From contig NZ_JAKJHZ010000007.1 of NCBI RefSeq assembly GCF_021648885.1, forward strand, positions 124,001-188,000: a stretch of DNA of 64,000 bases. The letters run 5' to 3'. Of this stretch, positions 1 to 7,450 are shown one piece after another (position 1 is the first letter of the stretch; the number at the start of each line of letters is the position of its first letter). The notes under the pieces are model-generated. The model did no database searches. It was not told where the DNA came from and worked only from the letters and a program-made list of their open reading frames with translations. A program made the position numbers and the translations under genes. This DNA comes from Nocardioides potassii (GTDB taxonomy: Bacteria; Actinomycetota; Actinomycetes; Propionibacteriales; Nocardioidaceae).

Positions 1-530
1 CCGGCGGGGCCTCCGGAGACGGCGTTGACGTTGGTCGCGGTGACGCCCCCGAACTGGATGAAGACCGCGCGCACGTCGGCGATCCGGTCGCCGTCGGCGT
101 AGAACGACGTGACCCGGGGGTTGCCGTGGGCGCCGCCCGAGCGGGCGCCGAGCATCGCGACGCGCCCGCGCGAGCAGGCGACCGAGTTGATGATCGCCCG
201 CCTGCCCCAGTAGGTGCGCGCGTCCACGGGGACCGACGTCCACGTCTCGCGGTCGGAGGAGAACCACGCGGCCGGGCGCGTGTCGCGGGTCTCGGTCGGG
301 TTGTCCAGGAAGACCGCTCCGACGACCCACCAGCCGTCGCCGCACTCCACGGCGTCGCGGACCACGGTGCGCCCGGGCGGCCCGGCGGGCTCCGGCAGCA
401 GGCGCTCGGTCCAGGTGACGTCGATCGACTCCGGCTGCGGGGTCCGGTCGTCCGGCTTGTCGTCGCAGCCGACGAGACCCGCCAGCAGCAGGGCGGCCAC
501 CACCGGGGCGAGCGATGCGCGGGACCTCAC
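1..530 (-). CDS. Secreted lipoprotein, N-terminal part (cut by window edge)
   Basis: An open frame runs leftwards off the window from a GTG at 528-530. The first ~23 residues form a short basic start, a hydrophobic stretch and a lipobox (LVGC), so the product is probably a lipid-anchored exported protein. The mature part begins with an Asp-rich spacer and continues with alternating Trp/aromatic and Gly motifs of the kind seen in beta-propeller or sialidase-like extracellular domains, but no family is recognised. A CACACT box ends 6 nt before the GTG (537-542), so the mRNA may be leaderless. The C-terminus lies outside the window. Confidence 0.7.
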   Translation of the reverse strand, partial: MRSRASLAPVVAALLLAGLVGCDDKPDDRTPQPESIDVTWTERLLPEPAGPPGRTVVRDAVECGDGWWVVGAVFLDNPTETRDTRPAAWFSSDRETWTSVPVDARTYWGRRAIINSVACSRGRVAMLGARSGGAHGNPRVTSFYADGDRIADVRAVFIQFGGVTATNVNAVSGGPA

Positions 531-576
531 GCAGAGAGTGTGCCCGTCGCAGTGCCCGGATGGCCCCTCCCGTGGC

Positions 577-582
577 TAACGT
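577..582 (+). promoter_or_regulatory. -10 box (TAACGT) of a probable leaderless transcript
   Basis: TAACGT lies 6 nt before the ATG at 589. In actinobacteria a TANNNT box at this distance usually means transcription starts at or next to the start codon. No Shine-Dalgarno sequence is visible. Confidence 0.5.
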
Positions 583-588
583 GGCGGG

Positions 589-1023
589 ATGCCATCGGTC
601 TCCCGCACTTTCTCGACGGTCGCCACCCCGGACGCTGCCTACCGCTACCTCAGCGACTTCACCCACGCCGAGGAGTGGGACCCCGGCACGCAGTCGTGCG
701 AGCGCATCTCGGGCGACGGCGGCGTCGGCACGACGTACCGCAACGTCTCGAGGTTCCTGGGCCGCGAGGTCGAGGTCACCTACACGACGGCCGAGCTCGC
801 GCCCCCGACCCGCGTCCACCTGCGCGGGACCAACGAGCAGTTCGAGGGCCACGACCTCTTCGAGATCACCGCCGCCGGCCGCGGCTCGCAGGTGCGCTAC
901 ACGGCGCAGATGTCGTTCCGAGGGGCGTCACGGCTGGCCTCGCCGGTCGTGGCGGCGTACCTCCCCTTCCTGGCGAGGAAGACCGTCGACCAGCTCCGGG
1001 CCTGCCTCGACGAGCAGGGCTGA
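589..1023 (+). CDS. SRPBCC (START-like) domain protein
   Basis: This 144-residue protein has the layout of the polyketide-cyclase/START-like SRPBCC superfamily: an N-terminal strand (VSRTFSTVATPDAAYRYLSD), a central Trp-containing loop (EEWDPGTQ), repeated Gly-rich strands, and a long C-terminal helix (VVAAYLPFLARKTVDQLR). Members bind hydrophobic ligands or act as small lyases or transfer proteins. The ligand cannot be read from sequence. No signal peptide or membrane segment is seen, so it is cytosolic. The ATG follows a TAACGT box by 6 nt, suggesting a leaderless message. It converges with the membrane protein gene ending at 1025, with almost no gap. Confidence 0.75.
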   Translation: MPSVSRTFSTVATPDAAYRYLSDFTHAEEWDPGTQSCERISGDGGVGTTYRNVSRFLGREVEVTYTTAELAPPTRVHLRGTNEQFEGHDLFEITAAGRGSQVRYTAQMSFRGASRLASPVVAAYLPFLARKTVDQLRACLDEQG

Positions 1024-1024
1024 C

Positions 1025-1507
1025 TCAGCCCTCTTCGTCGTCCCGGCTCTTCTTCGACACGCGTCGGGGCAGGACGAGCAGCAGGAGGGCCAGCACCACC
1101 ACGGAGGCGACCCCACCGGCCGCGGCGGCCTTGCGGTCGAACACCATGTCGACGACCAGGAAGAGGATCCCGCCGAGCAGCAGGCCGATCATGACCAGCG
1201 CAGCGGCCGTGAGCCGGTGGCCGGCCTGCACCAGCTCCCGCTTCGCGCCCTCCTGGAAGACGTGGCGATGGATCGCTACCGGCGCGAGCAGCACCGTGAC
1301 GGTCGCGAAGGCCAGGCACAGCAGCCCGACGTACCAGGCCCGCTGGAAGCCGTCGAGCTCGGAGAACCGCGACTGGAACGGGATCGTGGCGAGGAAGCCG
1401 GCCAGCAGCTGGACGCCCGTCTGGCTGACCCGGAGCTCCTGCAGCAGGTCGTTCCAGTTGCGGTCCGCCCGCTCCTGCTCGGTCTCGTCTGGCCGTCCCG
1501 GTGACAT
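1025..1507 (-). CDS. DUF6328-like membrane protein
   Basis: The 160-residue product starts with a charged helix (ETEQERADRNWNDLLQELR), followed by the QTGVQLLAGF segment and four hydrophobic segments: a Gln-containing helix, one near YVGLLCLAFATVTVLL, one near LVMIGLLLGGILFLVV and one near GVASVVVLALLLLVL, with a basic/acidic tail. This matches the DUF6328 family of four-helix inner-membrane proteins as I recall it. Function is unknown. A longer frame reaches 1633, but the ATG at 1505-1507 is chosen because TAGCGT lies 7 nt upstream of it. Confidence 0.72.
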   Translation of the reverse strand: MSPGRPDETEQERADRNWNDLLQELRVSQTGVQLLAGFLATIPFQSRFSELDGFQRAWYVGLLCLAFATVTVLLAPVAIHRHVFQEGAKRELVQAGHRLTAAALVMIGLLLGGILFLVVDMVFDRKAAAAGGVASVVVLALLLLVLPRRVSKKSRDDEEG

Positions 1508-1514
1508 CCTCCGG

Positions 1515-1520
1515 ACGCTA
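1515..1520 (-). promoter_or_regulatory. -10 box (TAGCGT) for the DUF6328-like gene
   Basis: Read on the minus strand, TAGCGT is separated by 7 nt (CCGGAGG) from the ATG at 1507. The spacer could alternatively serve as a Shine-Dalgarno sequence if transcription starts further upstream. Confidence 0.45.
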
Positions 1521-1570
1521 CTCGGCGGAGGACGCCTGACCACGCCCGGACGGGTGAGCACCCGTCGGCC

Positions 1571-1587
1571 CCACGGTGGCACCGTGG
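1571..1587 (+). promoter_or_regulatory. Short perfect hairpin just before a start codon
   Basis: CCACGGT and ACCGTGG form a 7-bp stem around a GGC loop, ending 5 nt before the ATG at 1593. It could be an operator or could mask the translation start. No function is known. Confidence 0.3.
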
Positions 1588-1592
1588 GGGAC

Positions 1593-1871
1593 ATGCCTCC
1601 CAAGAAGAAGGGCTCGCCCGGGCCGTCGGTCAAGGATCCCGAGGTCTACGAGGCGCTCCGCGACGACGGGGCGAGCAAGGAGAAGGCGGCCCGCATCGCG
1701 AACGCTGCCGCCGCCCAGGGTCGCTCGAAGGTCGGCAAGCGCGGCGGCAACGCCGAGGACTACGACGACCGCACGGTCGACGAGCTGCGCAAGCGGGCCG
1801 CCGAGCTCGGCATCGAAGGCCGCTCGAGGATGAACAAGTCCGACCTGATCGACGCGCTCCGCAACCACTGA
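1593..1871 (+). CDS. Small Rho-N/SAP-like domain protein
   Basis: This 92-residue basic protein opens with MPPKKKGSPGPSVKDP. A central Ala/Lys helix (DGASKEKAARIANAAAAQGR) resembles the DUF7218 family, and the C-terminal ~35 residues (DRTVDELRKRAAELGIEGRS through SDLIDALRNH) match the helix-extended-loop-helix of the Rho termination factor N-terminal domain. That fold binds nucleic acid in Rho and in several small stand-alone proteins, so a DNA- or RNA-binding role is likely. Its partner and cellular role are unknown. The start is fixed by the ATG followed by the Pro-Lys-rich N-terminus that this family shares. Confidence 0.75.
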   Translation: MPPKKKGSPGPSVKDPEVYEALRDDGASKEKAARIANAAAAQGRSKVGKRGGNAEDYDDRTVDELRKRAAELGIEGRSRMNKSDLIDALRNH

Positions 1872-1893
1872 GCCCGTACGCCGTCCGCGATCG

Positions 1894-2730
1894 CTACCCG
1901 CGGTCCACGTGCGTCAGGGCCCGCAGCCAGAGGCGGTCGGCGTCGACGGCCGTCGACTCCGGGCCGGGCTCGTCGAGCAGCTGTCCGACGTGGGCGGGTG
2001 GCTCGGCGCCGGCGACCCGGGCCGCCTCGACCAGCACCCGGGCCGCGGCGACGGCAGCGGGACGGTGGGTGCTGACGACCGACTCGTAGACGGGCGCGGC
2101 GTGCGCAGCGCCCGGCACCTCCCACGCCGACACCAGGGCGGCTCGCGAGTCGCTGACCGTCACGACCGTCCACTCCCGACGCAGCGGTGAGCCCTCGGCG
2201 AGCTGGCACCGCGCCGGCGTCGCGGACGGGTCGGCGGGCAGCGAGTCGTCGAAGTCGGCGATGACGGCCGACCACGCCGCCGTCCGGGCGAGCTCGTCCC
2301 ACCGGCGGCGCTGGTCCGCGAAGCGGTCGCCGGCCTGGAACGTGCCGAGCACTACCGGGCGCTCGGCGCGGGCGAGCGCCTCGTCCTCGACGGCGTACGA
2401 CGCCGCCACCAGCGGGCGCCGCCCGAGACGCTGCACGACCAGCTGGGGGAAGTCGCGGGCCAGGACGGCGTGGACGGACTCCCTCGGGCGCTGCCGGCGT
2501 CGTCGTACGGCGTCGACGGCCGCTCCCAGGGCGACGCCGCCCGCGCGGAGCTCCTGCACCTGGCGCACGAGGTCGACGTCGGCGTCGGTGAAGCGGCGAT
2601 GCCCCGAGGACGACCGGGTGCCCGCGGGGAAGCCGAACCGGTTCTCCCACGTCCGCAGCAGGGTGGGCGTGAGCCCGGTCCGGTCCGCGAGGACCCCGAT
2701 GCTGAAGCCGTCCGACACCGTGCTCGTCAT
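1894..2730 (-). CDS. MerR-family regulator with DICT sensory domain
   Basis: A 278-residue transcription regulator. The first ~75 residues are a MerR-type winged helix (FSIGVLADRTGLTPTLLRTW, then ENRFGFP, GHRRFTDADVDLV). Residues from ~105 onwards resemble the DICT domain, a putative ligand-sensing module found with MerR and diguanylate-cyclase partners (motif region LGTFQAGDRFADQRRRWDEL). The metal-ligand cysteines of metal-responsive MerRs are absent. An upstream ATG at 2793 would add 21 residues, but the ATG at 2730 has a good GGGAAGGTGG ribosome site. The gene diverges from a tiny membrane-protein gene, with the shared AT-richer region 2760-2800 between them, so it may regulate that neighbour as well as itself. 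Confidence 0.85.
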   Translation of the reverse strand: MTSTVSDGFSIGVLADRTGLTPTLLRTWENRFGFPAGTRSSSGHRRFTDADVDLVRQVQELRAGGVALGAAVDAVRRRRQRPRESVHAVLARDFPQLVVQRLGRRPLVAASYAVEDEALARAERPVVLGTFQAGDRFADQRRRWDELARTAAWSAVIADFDDSLPADPSATPARCQLAEGSPLRREWTVVTVSDSRAALVSAWEVPGAAHAAPVYESVVSTHRPAAVAAARVLVEAARVAGAEPPAHVGQLLDEPGPESTAVDADRLWLRALTHVDRG

Positions 2731-2763
2731 CCGCTCGACCACCTTCCCGCCGCTGTCCACACC

Positions 2764-2792
2764 TTGTGCAATGTGCGTGGATAACTTATACA
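2764..2792 (+). promoter_or_regulatory. Probable housekeeping promoter (TTGTGC-N17-TATACA)
   Basis: TTGTGC at 2764-2769 and TATACA at 2787-2792 are separated by exactly 17 nt in an unusually AT-rich patch. It points rightwards to the small membrane-protein gene at 2838. A MerR-type dimer could bind between the boxes, but I see only weak dyad symmetry. Confidence 0.5.
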
Positions 2793-2837
2793 TGACTGTA
2801 GAGGTATTCGCCTCACCCGCCGAGCATTGGAGCAGTC

Positions 2838-3014
2838 ATGGGCACCGTGATCCTCATCAGCACCGTGGCGATCATCGTCGCCGTCGTCGGGTGCTTCGTC
2901 ATCTGGCGTCTCGATGCCTCCCGGGCGGAGGAGGTCGACCACGTGGCGCCCCCGCCGGTCGCCGGCCCCCAGCTCGAGGAGCGCCCGGCGGCCGCGCCCC
3001 GCCCGATCGAGTAG
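2838..3014 (+). CDS. Tiny single-pass membrane protein
   Basis: A 58-codon ORF starting at an ATG preceded by GGAG. Residues 3-23 form one strongly hydrophobic segment (VILISTVAIIVAVVGCFVIW) containing a Cys. The remainder is a Pro/Glu-rich cytosolic-type tail. Codon use is like that of the neighbouring genes, and a good promoter lies upstream. No family is recognised. Its position, divergent from the MerR-DICT gene and before a CsbD-like stress gene, hints at an envelope-stress role, but that is a guess. Confidence 0.55.
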   Translation: MGTVILISTVAIIVAVVGCFVIWRLDASRAEEVDHVAPPPVAGPQLEERPAAAPRPIE

Positions 3015-3113
3015 GGAGCGACTCCACCCGCACGGGTGGTCTGTGGCAACCACTCGCGTGGCAGTTTCGACGGTGACCACTCCGGTCGCCACCGACGCAC
3101 AGGAGGAACGACG

Positions 3114-3287
3114 ATGGGTCTCGACGACAAGATCAGCAACAAGGCCGAGGAGCTCAAGGGCCAGGCCAAGGAGAGCACCGGGAAGGCCACCGACAACGAG
3201 CAGCTCGAGGCCGAGGGCAAGGGCGACCAGGCCGGCGCCAACCTCAAGCAGGCCGGCGAGAAGGTCAAGGACGTCTTCAAGGGCTGA
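3114..3287 (+). CDS. CsbD-family stress protein
   Basis: This 57-residue, highly charged, Ala/Lys/Glu-rich protein matches the CsbD family: LDDKISNKAEELKGQAKEST, then a GDQAGANLKQAGEKVKDVF tail. CsbD proteins are abundant, mostly unstructured general-stress proteins of unknown mechanism. The ATG follows an AGGAGG ribosome site at about 7 nt, implying strong translation. A strong GC hairpin directly after the stop codon (3302-3332) suggests a monocistronic unit. Confidence 0.88.
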   Translation: MGLDDKISNKAEELKGQAKESTGKATDNEQLEAEGKGDQAGANLKQAGEKVKDVFKG

Positions 3288-3301
3288 TCTCCCCCTGGCG
3301 C

Positions 3302-3332
3302 GACGGCCGGTCCCCTGCGGGGGCCGGCCGTC
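3302..3332 (+). terminator. Strong GC hairpin after the CsbD-like gene
   Basis: GACGGCCGG and CCGGCCGTC pair perfectly. The stem continues through a T-G wobble and CCCC/GGGG to a TGC loop, about 14 bp in all. There is no U-tract, as is common in high-GC actinobacteria. It separates the CsbD-like gene from the CinA-like gene. Confidence 0.65.
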
Positions 3333-3378
3333 GTGCGCGTCCGGCATGGCTCCGGGTCACCGCGGGTACCGCCGCCGG

Positions 3379-3858
3379 GTGACTCAGGAACAGTGCCCCA
3401 GGGATGACGAGCTGGTGTCGGCGATCGCGGCCTCGGCCGGGGAGAGGAGCCGGACAGTGGCCGTGGCGGAGTCGCTCACGGCCGGCCAGGTCTCCTCGCT
3501 GCTCGGCCAGGGGCAGGACGCCTCGACGTGGTACCGCGGCGGGGTCGTGGCCTATGCGCCCGAGGTGAAGTTCGACGTGCTCGGTGTCACCCCCGGCCCC
3601 GTGGTGACCGACGCGTGCGCGCGGCAGATGGCGGAGGGCGTACGACGCCTGCTCGGCGCGGACGTCGCCGTCGGTGTCACCGGCGTGGGCGGGCCGGACC
3701 CCCAGGAGGGGAAGCGGGCCGGCACGGTCTTCCTCGCCGTCGCCGACGAGCGCGGAACCCGGTCGCGCGAGCTCGTGATCGACGGCGATCCGGAACAGGT
3801 CGTGTCGTCGACGACGAGCGGCGTGCTCGCCGAGCTGGCACGAGCGCTCGACGCCTGA
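3379..3858 (+). CDS. CinA C-terminal domain protein (NMN amidohydrolase type)
   Basis: A 159-residue stand-alone CinA C-terminal domain. Hallmarks are the early AVAESLTAGQ segment, the YRGGVVAYAPEVKFDVLGV strand-turn, the ALADAVGVTGVGGP-like motif present here as DVAVGVTGVGGPDPQEG, and a final small helix (SGVLAELARAL). This domain family includes nicotinamide mononucleotide deamidases that recycle NMN in NAD metabolism; the N-terminal competence-damage domain is absent. The GTG at 3379 is preferred. An in-frame ATG at 3346 would start inside the arm-distal flank of the preceding terminator. Confidence 0.85.
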   Translation: MTQEQCPRDDELVSAIAASAGERSRTVAVAESLTAGQVSSLLGQGQDASTWYRGGVVAYAPEVKFDVLGVTPGPVVTDACARQMAEGVRRLLGADVAVGVTGVGGPDPQEGKRAGTVFLAVADERGTRSRELVIDGDPEQVVSSTTSGVLAELARALDA

Positions 3859-3909
3859 CGTCCGGACCTGGCACCCGACCTCGCATGCTTGGAACGGCGT
3901 CGGGTACGG

Positions 3910-4050
3910 ATGTCCATGGATCCCCGACACGAGCCTGACCGGGTCGACCCGACGAAGCAGAGCGGGCGGCCGCTGATGATCACCCTGGTGCCGATCGGCC
4001 TCGTCCTCGCCCTCGCCGTCCTGGTGGGGGTCTTCTTCCTCGCGCGCTGA
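3910..4050 (+). CDS. Tiny C-tail-anchored membrane protein
   Basis: A 46-codon ORF. The first 20 residues are polar (MSMDPRHEPDRVDPTKQSGR) and residues 22-45 form one hydrophobic helix ending in LAR. No family is recognised. It sits tightly between the CinA-like gene and recC, reading in the same direction with 36 nt to the recC start. Codon use is typical of the region, but the call rests only on that and on the membrane helix. Confidence 0.45.
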   Translation: MSMDPRHEPDRVDPTKQSGRPLMITLVPIGLVLALAVLVGVFFLAR

Positions 4051-4073
4051 CCCGGGGTGTCGGTCGCCGCTCA

Positions 4074-4079
4074 TAGGGT
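4074..4079 (+). promoter_or_regulatory. -10 box (TAGGGT) of the recC operon, probably leaderless
   Basis: TAGGGT is followed by 7 nt and then the GTG at 4087. This spacing supports transcription starting at the GTG and also supports choosing that start over the in-frame GTG at 4057. Confidence 0.55.
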
Positions 4080-4086
4080 GGCGCCC

Positions 4087-7000
4087 GTGACCGTGCACCT
4101 CCACACCGCCGAGCGGACGGACGCGCTGGCCGACGGCCTCGCGGACCTGCTGGTCACACCCCTGCCCGACCCGTTCGCGCGCGAGGTCGTCGTCGTACCT
4201 GCGCGCGGGGTCGAGCGCTGGCTCACCCAGCGGCTGTCCCACCGGCTCGGTGTCGGCAACCGCGGCGGTGACGGCGTGTGTGCGGGCGTCGACTTCGTGA
4301 CGCCCCACTCGCTGGTGTCGATGCTGCTCGACCGCGAGGCCGAGGACCCGTGGAGCCCCGACCGGCTGGCCTGGCCGCTGCTCGAGGTGATCGACGGCTG
4401 CCTGGACCAGCCCGGGTTCGACGACCTCGCCCGCCACCTCGGCCACGGTGACCCCGCCGACGAGCGGTCGGCGCGGCGCTACGCCGTCGCCCGGCGGCTG
4501 GCGGGGCTCTTCGGGTCCTACGCCGTCCAGCGGCCACAGCTCGTGCGCGACTGGCGGGCCGGCGACGACACCGACGGCGACGGGCACGAGCTGGCCCCCG
4601 ACCTGCGGTGGCAGGCCGAGCTGTGGCGACGCCTCGTCGAGCGGGTCGAGGCACCCGCGCCCGACCTGCGCCACGCGGACACGGTCGAGCGCCTCGAGGC
4701 TGGTGCGGAGGGGCTCGACCTGCCCGGCCGGCTGTCGCTCTTCGGGCACACCCGGCTGCCGGTGACCGAGGTCGAGCTGCTGCGCGCGCTCGGCCGGCAC
4801 CGCGACGTGCACCTCTGGTTCCCGCAGCCCTCCCCCGCCCTGTGGCAGGCACTCGCGCCGACGGCCGCCGTGGGTCCGGTCGCGCGCGCCGACGACGACT
4901 CGGCGGCACTGGTCCACCATCCCCTCCTCGCGTCGCTGGGCCGCGACTCGCGTGAGCTGCGACGCACCCTGGGTGAGCTCGAGACCCAGCAGCACAGCGC
5001 CGGCCACGCCGACCCGTCGACGCTGCTCGGGTGGCTCCAGGCCGACCTCCGCGCCAACCGCTCGCCCGACGCCGCCACCCTCGCCCCACGCGTGCGCGCG
5101 GCGCGCGACCTCTCCGTGCAGGTGCACGCCTGCCACGGCACCGCCCGGCAGGTCGACGTGCTCCGCGAGGTCCTCGTCGGCCTCCTCCAGGACGACCCGA
5201 CGCTCGAGCCGCGCGACATCCTCGTGATGTGCCCCGACATCGAGACCTACGCGCCGCTGATCTCCGCGGGGTTCGGCCTCGCCGACGTCGCCGACGAGGA
5301 CGCCGGCCACCCGGCCCACCGGCTCCGCGTGCGCCTCGCCGACCGGTCCCCGGGCGCGACCAACCCGCTGCTGGGCGTGGCAGCCGACCTCGTCGAGCTC
5401 GCCGCCGGCCGGATGAGCGCCACGGCCGTGCTCGACCTCGCCGCGACCGAGCCGGTGCGGGCGCGGTTCGGGTTCACCGACGACGACCTCGAGCGGATGA
5501 CCCGCTGGGTCGACCAGGCCGCGATCCGCTGGGGCTACGACCGCGACCACCGCGCCGCCTTCGGCCTCGACCTCGACGCCAACACCTGGCTCACCGGCCT
5601 GCAGCGGGTGCTGCTCGGCGCCGCGATGTCCGGCGAGGGACACCGCTACGTCCGCTCCACCCTGCCGATCGACGACGTCGGTGACAGCGACCTCGAGCTG
5701 GTGGGCACGTTCGTCGAGATGGTCGACCGGCTCCACACCTTCGTCCGCGCCGCGCGTGACGCCACCTCGGTCGCCGACTGGACCACGGCGCTCGGGCGCG
5801 CCGTGCACGGGCTCACCGCCAGCAGCCCCGACGACGCGTGGCGGGTCGCGCAGTTCGACCGCGAGCTCGCCCGGATCTCCGCCGGGGTCGGCGACCACCA
5901 GACCCGCCTGCGTCACGCCGACGTACGCGCGCTGCTGCGGCACCGGCTGCGCGGCCGGCCGACGCGGAGCAACTTCCGCACCGGGACGCTCACCGTCTGC
6001 ACGATGGTCCCGATGCGGTCCGTGCCGCACCGGGTGGTCTGCCTGGTCGGCCTCGACGACGGGGTCTTCCCGCGACTGGAGTCCGTCGACGGCGACGACG
6101 TGCTCGCCCGTCGACCGCTGACCGGCGAGCGCGACATCCGCTCGGAGGACCGGCAGCTGCTGCTCGACGCCATCGGCGCCGCCACCGAGACACTCGTCAT
6201 CACCTACGCCGGTCGCGGTGAGCACACCAACGACGACAAGCCTCCGGCCGTCCCGCTCGGCGAGCTGCTCGACACCCTCGACCGCACCTGCAGCGGGCCG
6301 GTGCGCGACGACGTCGTCCTCCAGCACCCCCTCCAGCCGTTCGACGAGGCCAATCTCGCACCCGGTGCGCTGGTGCGGGCGGTCGACCGGCCGTTCTCCT
6401 TCGACCGTACGGCGCTCGCCGGCGCCGAGGCCGCCCGCGCGCCACGGGCCGCGCCACGCTCGCTCGTCCCCGACCCGCTCGTCGTCGCCGACCAGCCGAC
6501 CGAGGTGTCGCTCAGCGACCTCCAGGACTTCTTCGCCCACCCCGTGCGCAGCTTCCTGCGGCACCGGCTCAGGGTCACCACCCCCTACGACGTCGAGGAG
6601 ACCAAGGACGCCGTCCCGATCACCCTCGACGGGCTCGAGAAGTGGCAGGTCGGCGACCGGCTGGTGCACGACGTCCTCACCGGCGGCGACCCGCAGGCCG
6701 CGATGGTCGCCGAGCAGCTCCGTGGGCTGCTGCCGCCGGAGGACCTCGGCTCGGCGATGCTCACCGACATCGTCCAGAAGGTGAGGCCCCTGGTCGAGGC
6801 CGCGCTGCCGCTGCGGTCGGGGCCTGCGCGCACCCTCGACGTCGACATCGACCTCGGCGACCGCCGGCTCACCGGCACCGTCTCCCACGTCTTCGGCAAC
6901 AACCTGGTCGCCGTCAGCTACTCCAGCCTCGGCGCCAAGCACCGTCTCGCCGCCTGGCTCGACGCGCTCGCGCTGGCCGCCGGCCACCCCGACGAGAACT

Positions 7001-7449
7001 GGACGGCGCACACCATCGGTCGGTGGGGGCGGTCGGGTCGCCGCGCGCTGGTCTCGCCGATGCCTGACGACGAGGCCCGCACCCACCTGCGCGAGCTCGT
7101 CGACGTGATGGAGCGCGGGCAGCGCGAGCCGCTGCCGATGCCGGTGAGGACGAGCCTCGCGTTCGCGGAGGAGTTCCGGATCGGCGCCCAGTCGGGTGGG
7201 GGTGGCCAGGCCGACCCCGACCTCAAGGCGCGCGCGGAGTGGGTCACGCCGCGCTTCAACGAGACCGGCTTCCCCAAGGAGGACGGCGACCAGTGGCACG
7301 TCCGGGCCTGGGGCGAGGCCGCCCCCTACGAGCTGCTGGCGTCCCCGCTCCTCTCCGACGAGGAGGGTGACGCGCCCCACCGCCTGGGCCACTACGCCCT
7401 CCGGGTCTGGGCGCCGCTGCTCGACCACGAGCTGGTGCGGGGGATCTGA
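4087..7449 (+). CDS. recC: Exodeoxyribonuclease V gamma subunit (RecC)
   Basis: A 1120-residue RecC. The N-terminus (VHLHTAERTDALADGLADLL, then FAREVVVVPARGVERWLTQR) matches the RecC helicase-like domain. Later segments include IVMCPDIETYAPLI (here DILVMCPDIETYAPLI), the VPHRVVCLVGLDDGVFPR strand and the nuclease-like C-terminal fold beginning SLSDLQDFFAHPVRSFLRHR. RecC holds the RecBCD complex together, splits the duplex and recognises Chi; its helicase and nuclease folds are inactive in the family. It is the first gene of recC-recB-recD, with the recB GTG two bases after its stop. RecBCD repairs double-strand breaks by end resection and degrades linear foreign DNA. Confidence 0.95.
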   Translation: MTVHLHTAERTDALADGLADLLVTPLPDPFAREVVVVPARGVERWLTQRLSHRLGVGNRGGDGVCAGVDFVTPHSLVSMLLDREAEDPWSPDRLAWPLLEVIDGCLDQPGFDDLARHLGHGDPADERSARRYAVARRLAGLFGSYAVQRPQLVRDWRAGDDTDGDGHELAPDLRWQAELWRRLVERVEAPAPDLRHADTVERLEAGAEGLDLPGRLSLFGHTRLPVTEVELLRALGRHRDVHLWFPQPSPALWQALAPTAAVGPVARADDDSAALVHHPLLASLGRDSRELRRTLGELETQQHSAGHADPSTLLGWLQADLRANRSPDAATLAPRVRAARDLSVQVHACHGTARQVDVLREVLVGLLQDDPTLEPRDILVMCPDIETYAPLISAGFGLADVADEDAGHPAHRLRVRLADRSPGATNPLLGVAADLVELAAGRMSATAVLDLAATEPVRARFGFTDDDLERMTRWVDQAAIRWGYDRDHRAAFGLDLDANTWLTGLQRVLLGAAMSGEGHRYVRSTLPIDDVGDSDLELVGTFVEMVDRLHTFVRAARDATSVADWTTALGRAVHGLTASSPDDAWRVAQFDRELARISAGVGDHQTRLRHADVRALLRHRLRGRPTRSNFRTGTLTVCTMVPMRSVPHRVVCLVGLDDGVFPRLESVDGDDVLARRPLTGERDIRSEDRQLLLDAIGAATETLVITYAGRGEHTNDDKPPAVPLGELLDTLDRTCSGPVRDDVVLQHPLQPFDEANLAPGALVRAVDRPFSFDRTALAGAEAARAPRAAPRSLVPDPLVVADQPTEVSLSDLQDFFAHPVRSFLRHRLRVTTPYDVEETKDAVPITLDGLEKWQVGDRLVHDVLTGGDPQAAMVAEQLRGLLPPEDLGSAMLTDIVQKVRPLVEAALPLRSGPARTLDVDIDLGDRRLTGTVSHVFGNNLVAVSYSSLGAKHRLAAWLDALALAAGHPDENWTAHTIGRWGRSGRRALVSPMPDDEARTHLRELVDVMERGQREPLPMPVRTSLAFAEEFRIGAQSGGGGQADPDLKARAEWVTPRFNETGFPKEDGDQWHVRAWGEAAPYELLASPLLSDEEGDAPHRLGHYALRVWAPLLDHELVRGI

Positions 7450-7450
7450 C

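Noticed and set aside
1507..1633. Longer start for the DUF6328-like protein at 1633
   Set aside because: It would overlap the promoter and hairpin region of the divergent Rho-N-like gene and add a Pro/Arg-rich tail. The ATG at 1507 has a TAGCGT box 7 nt upstream.
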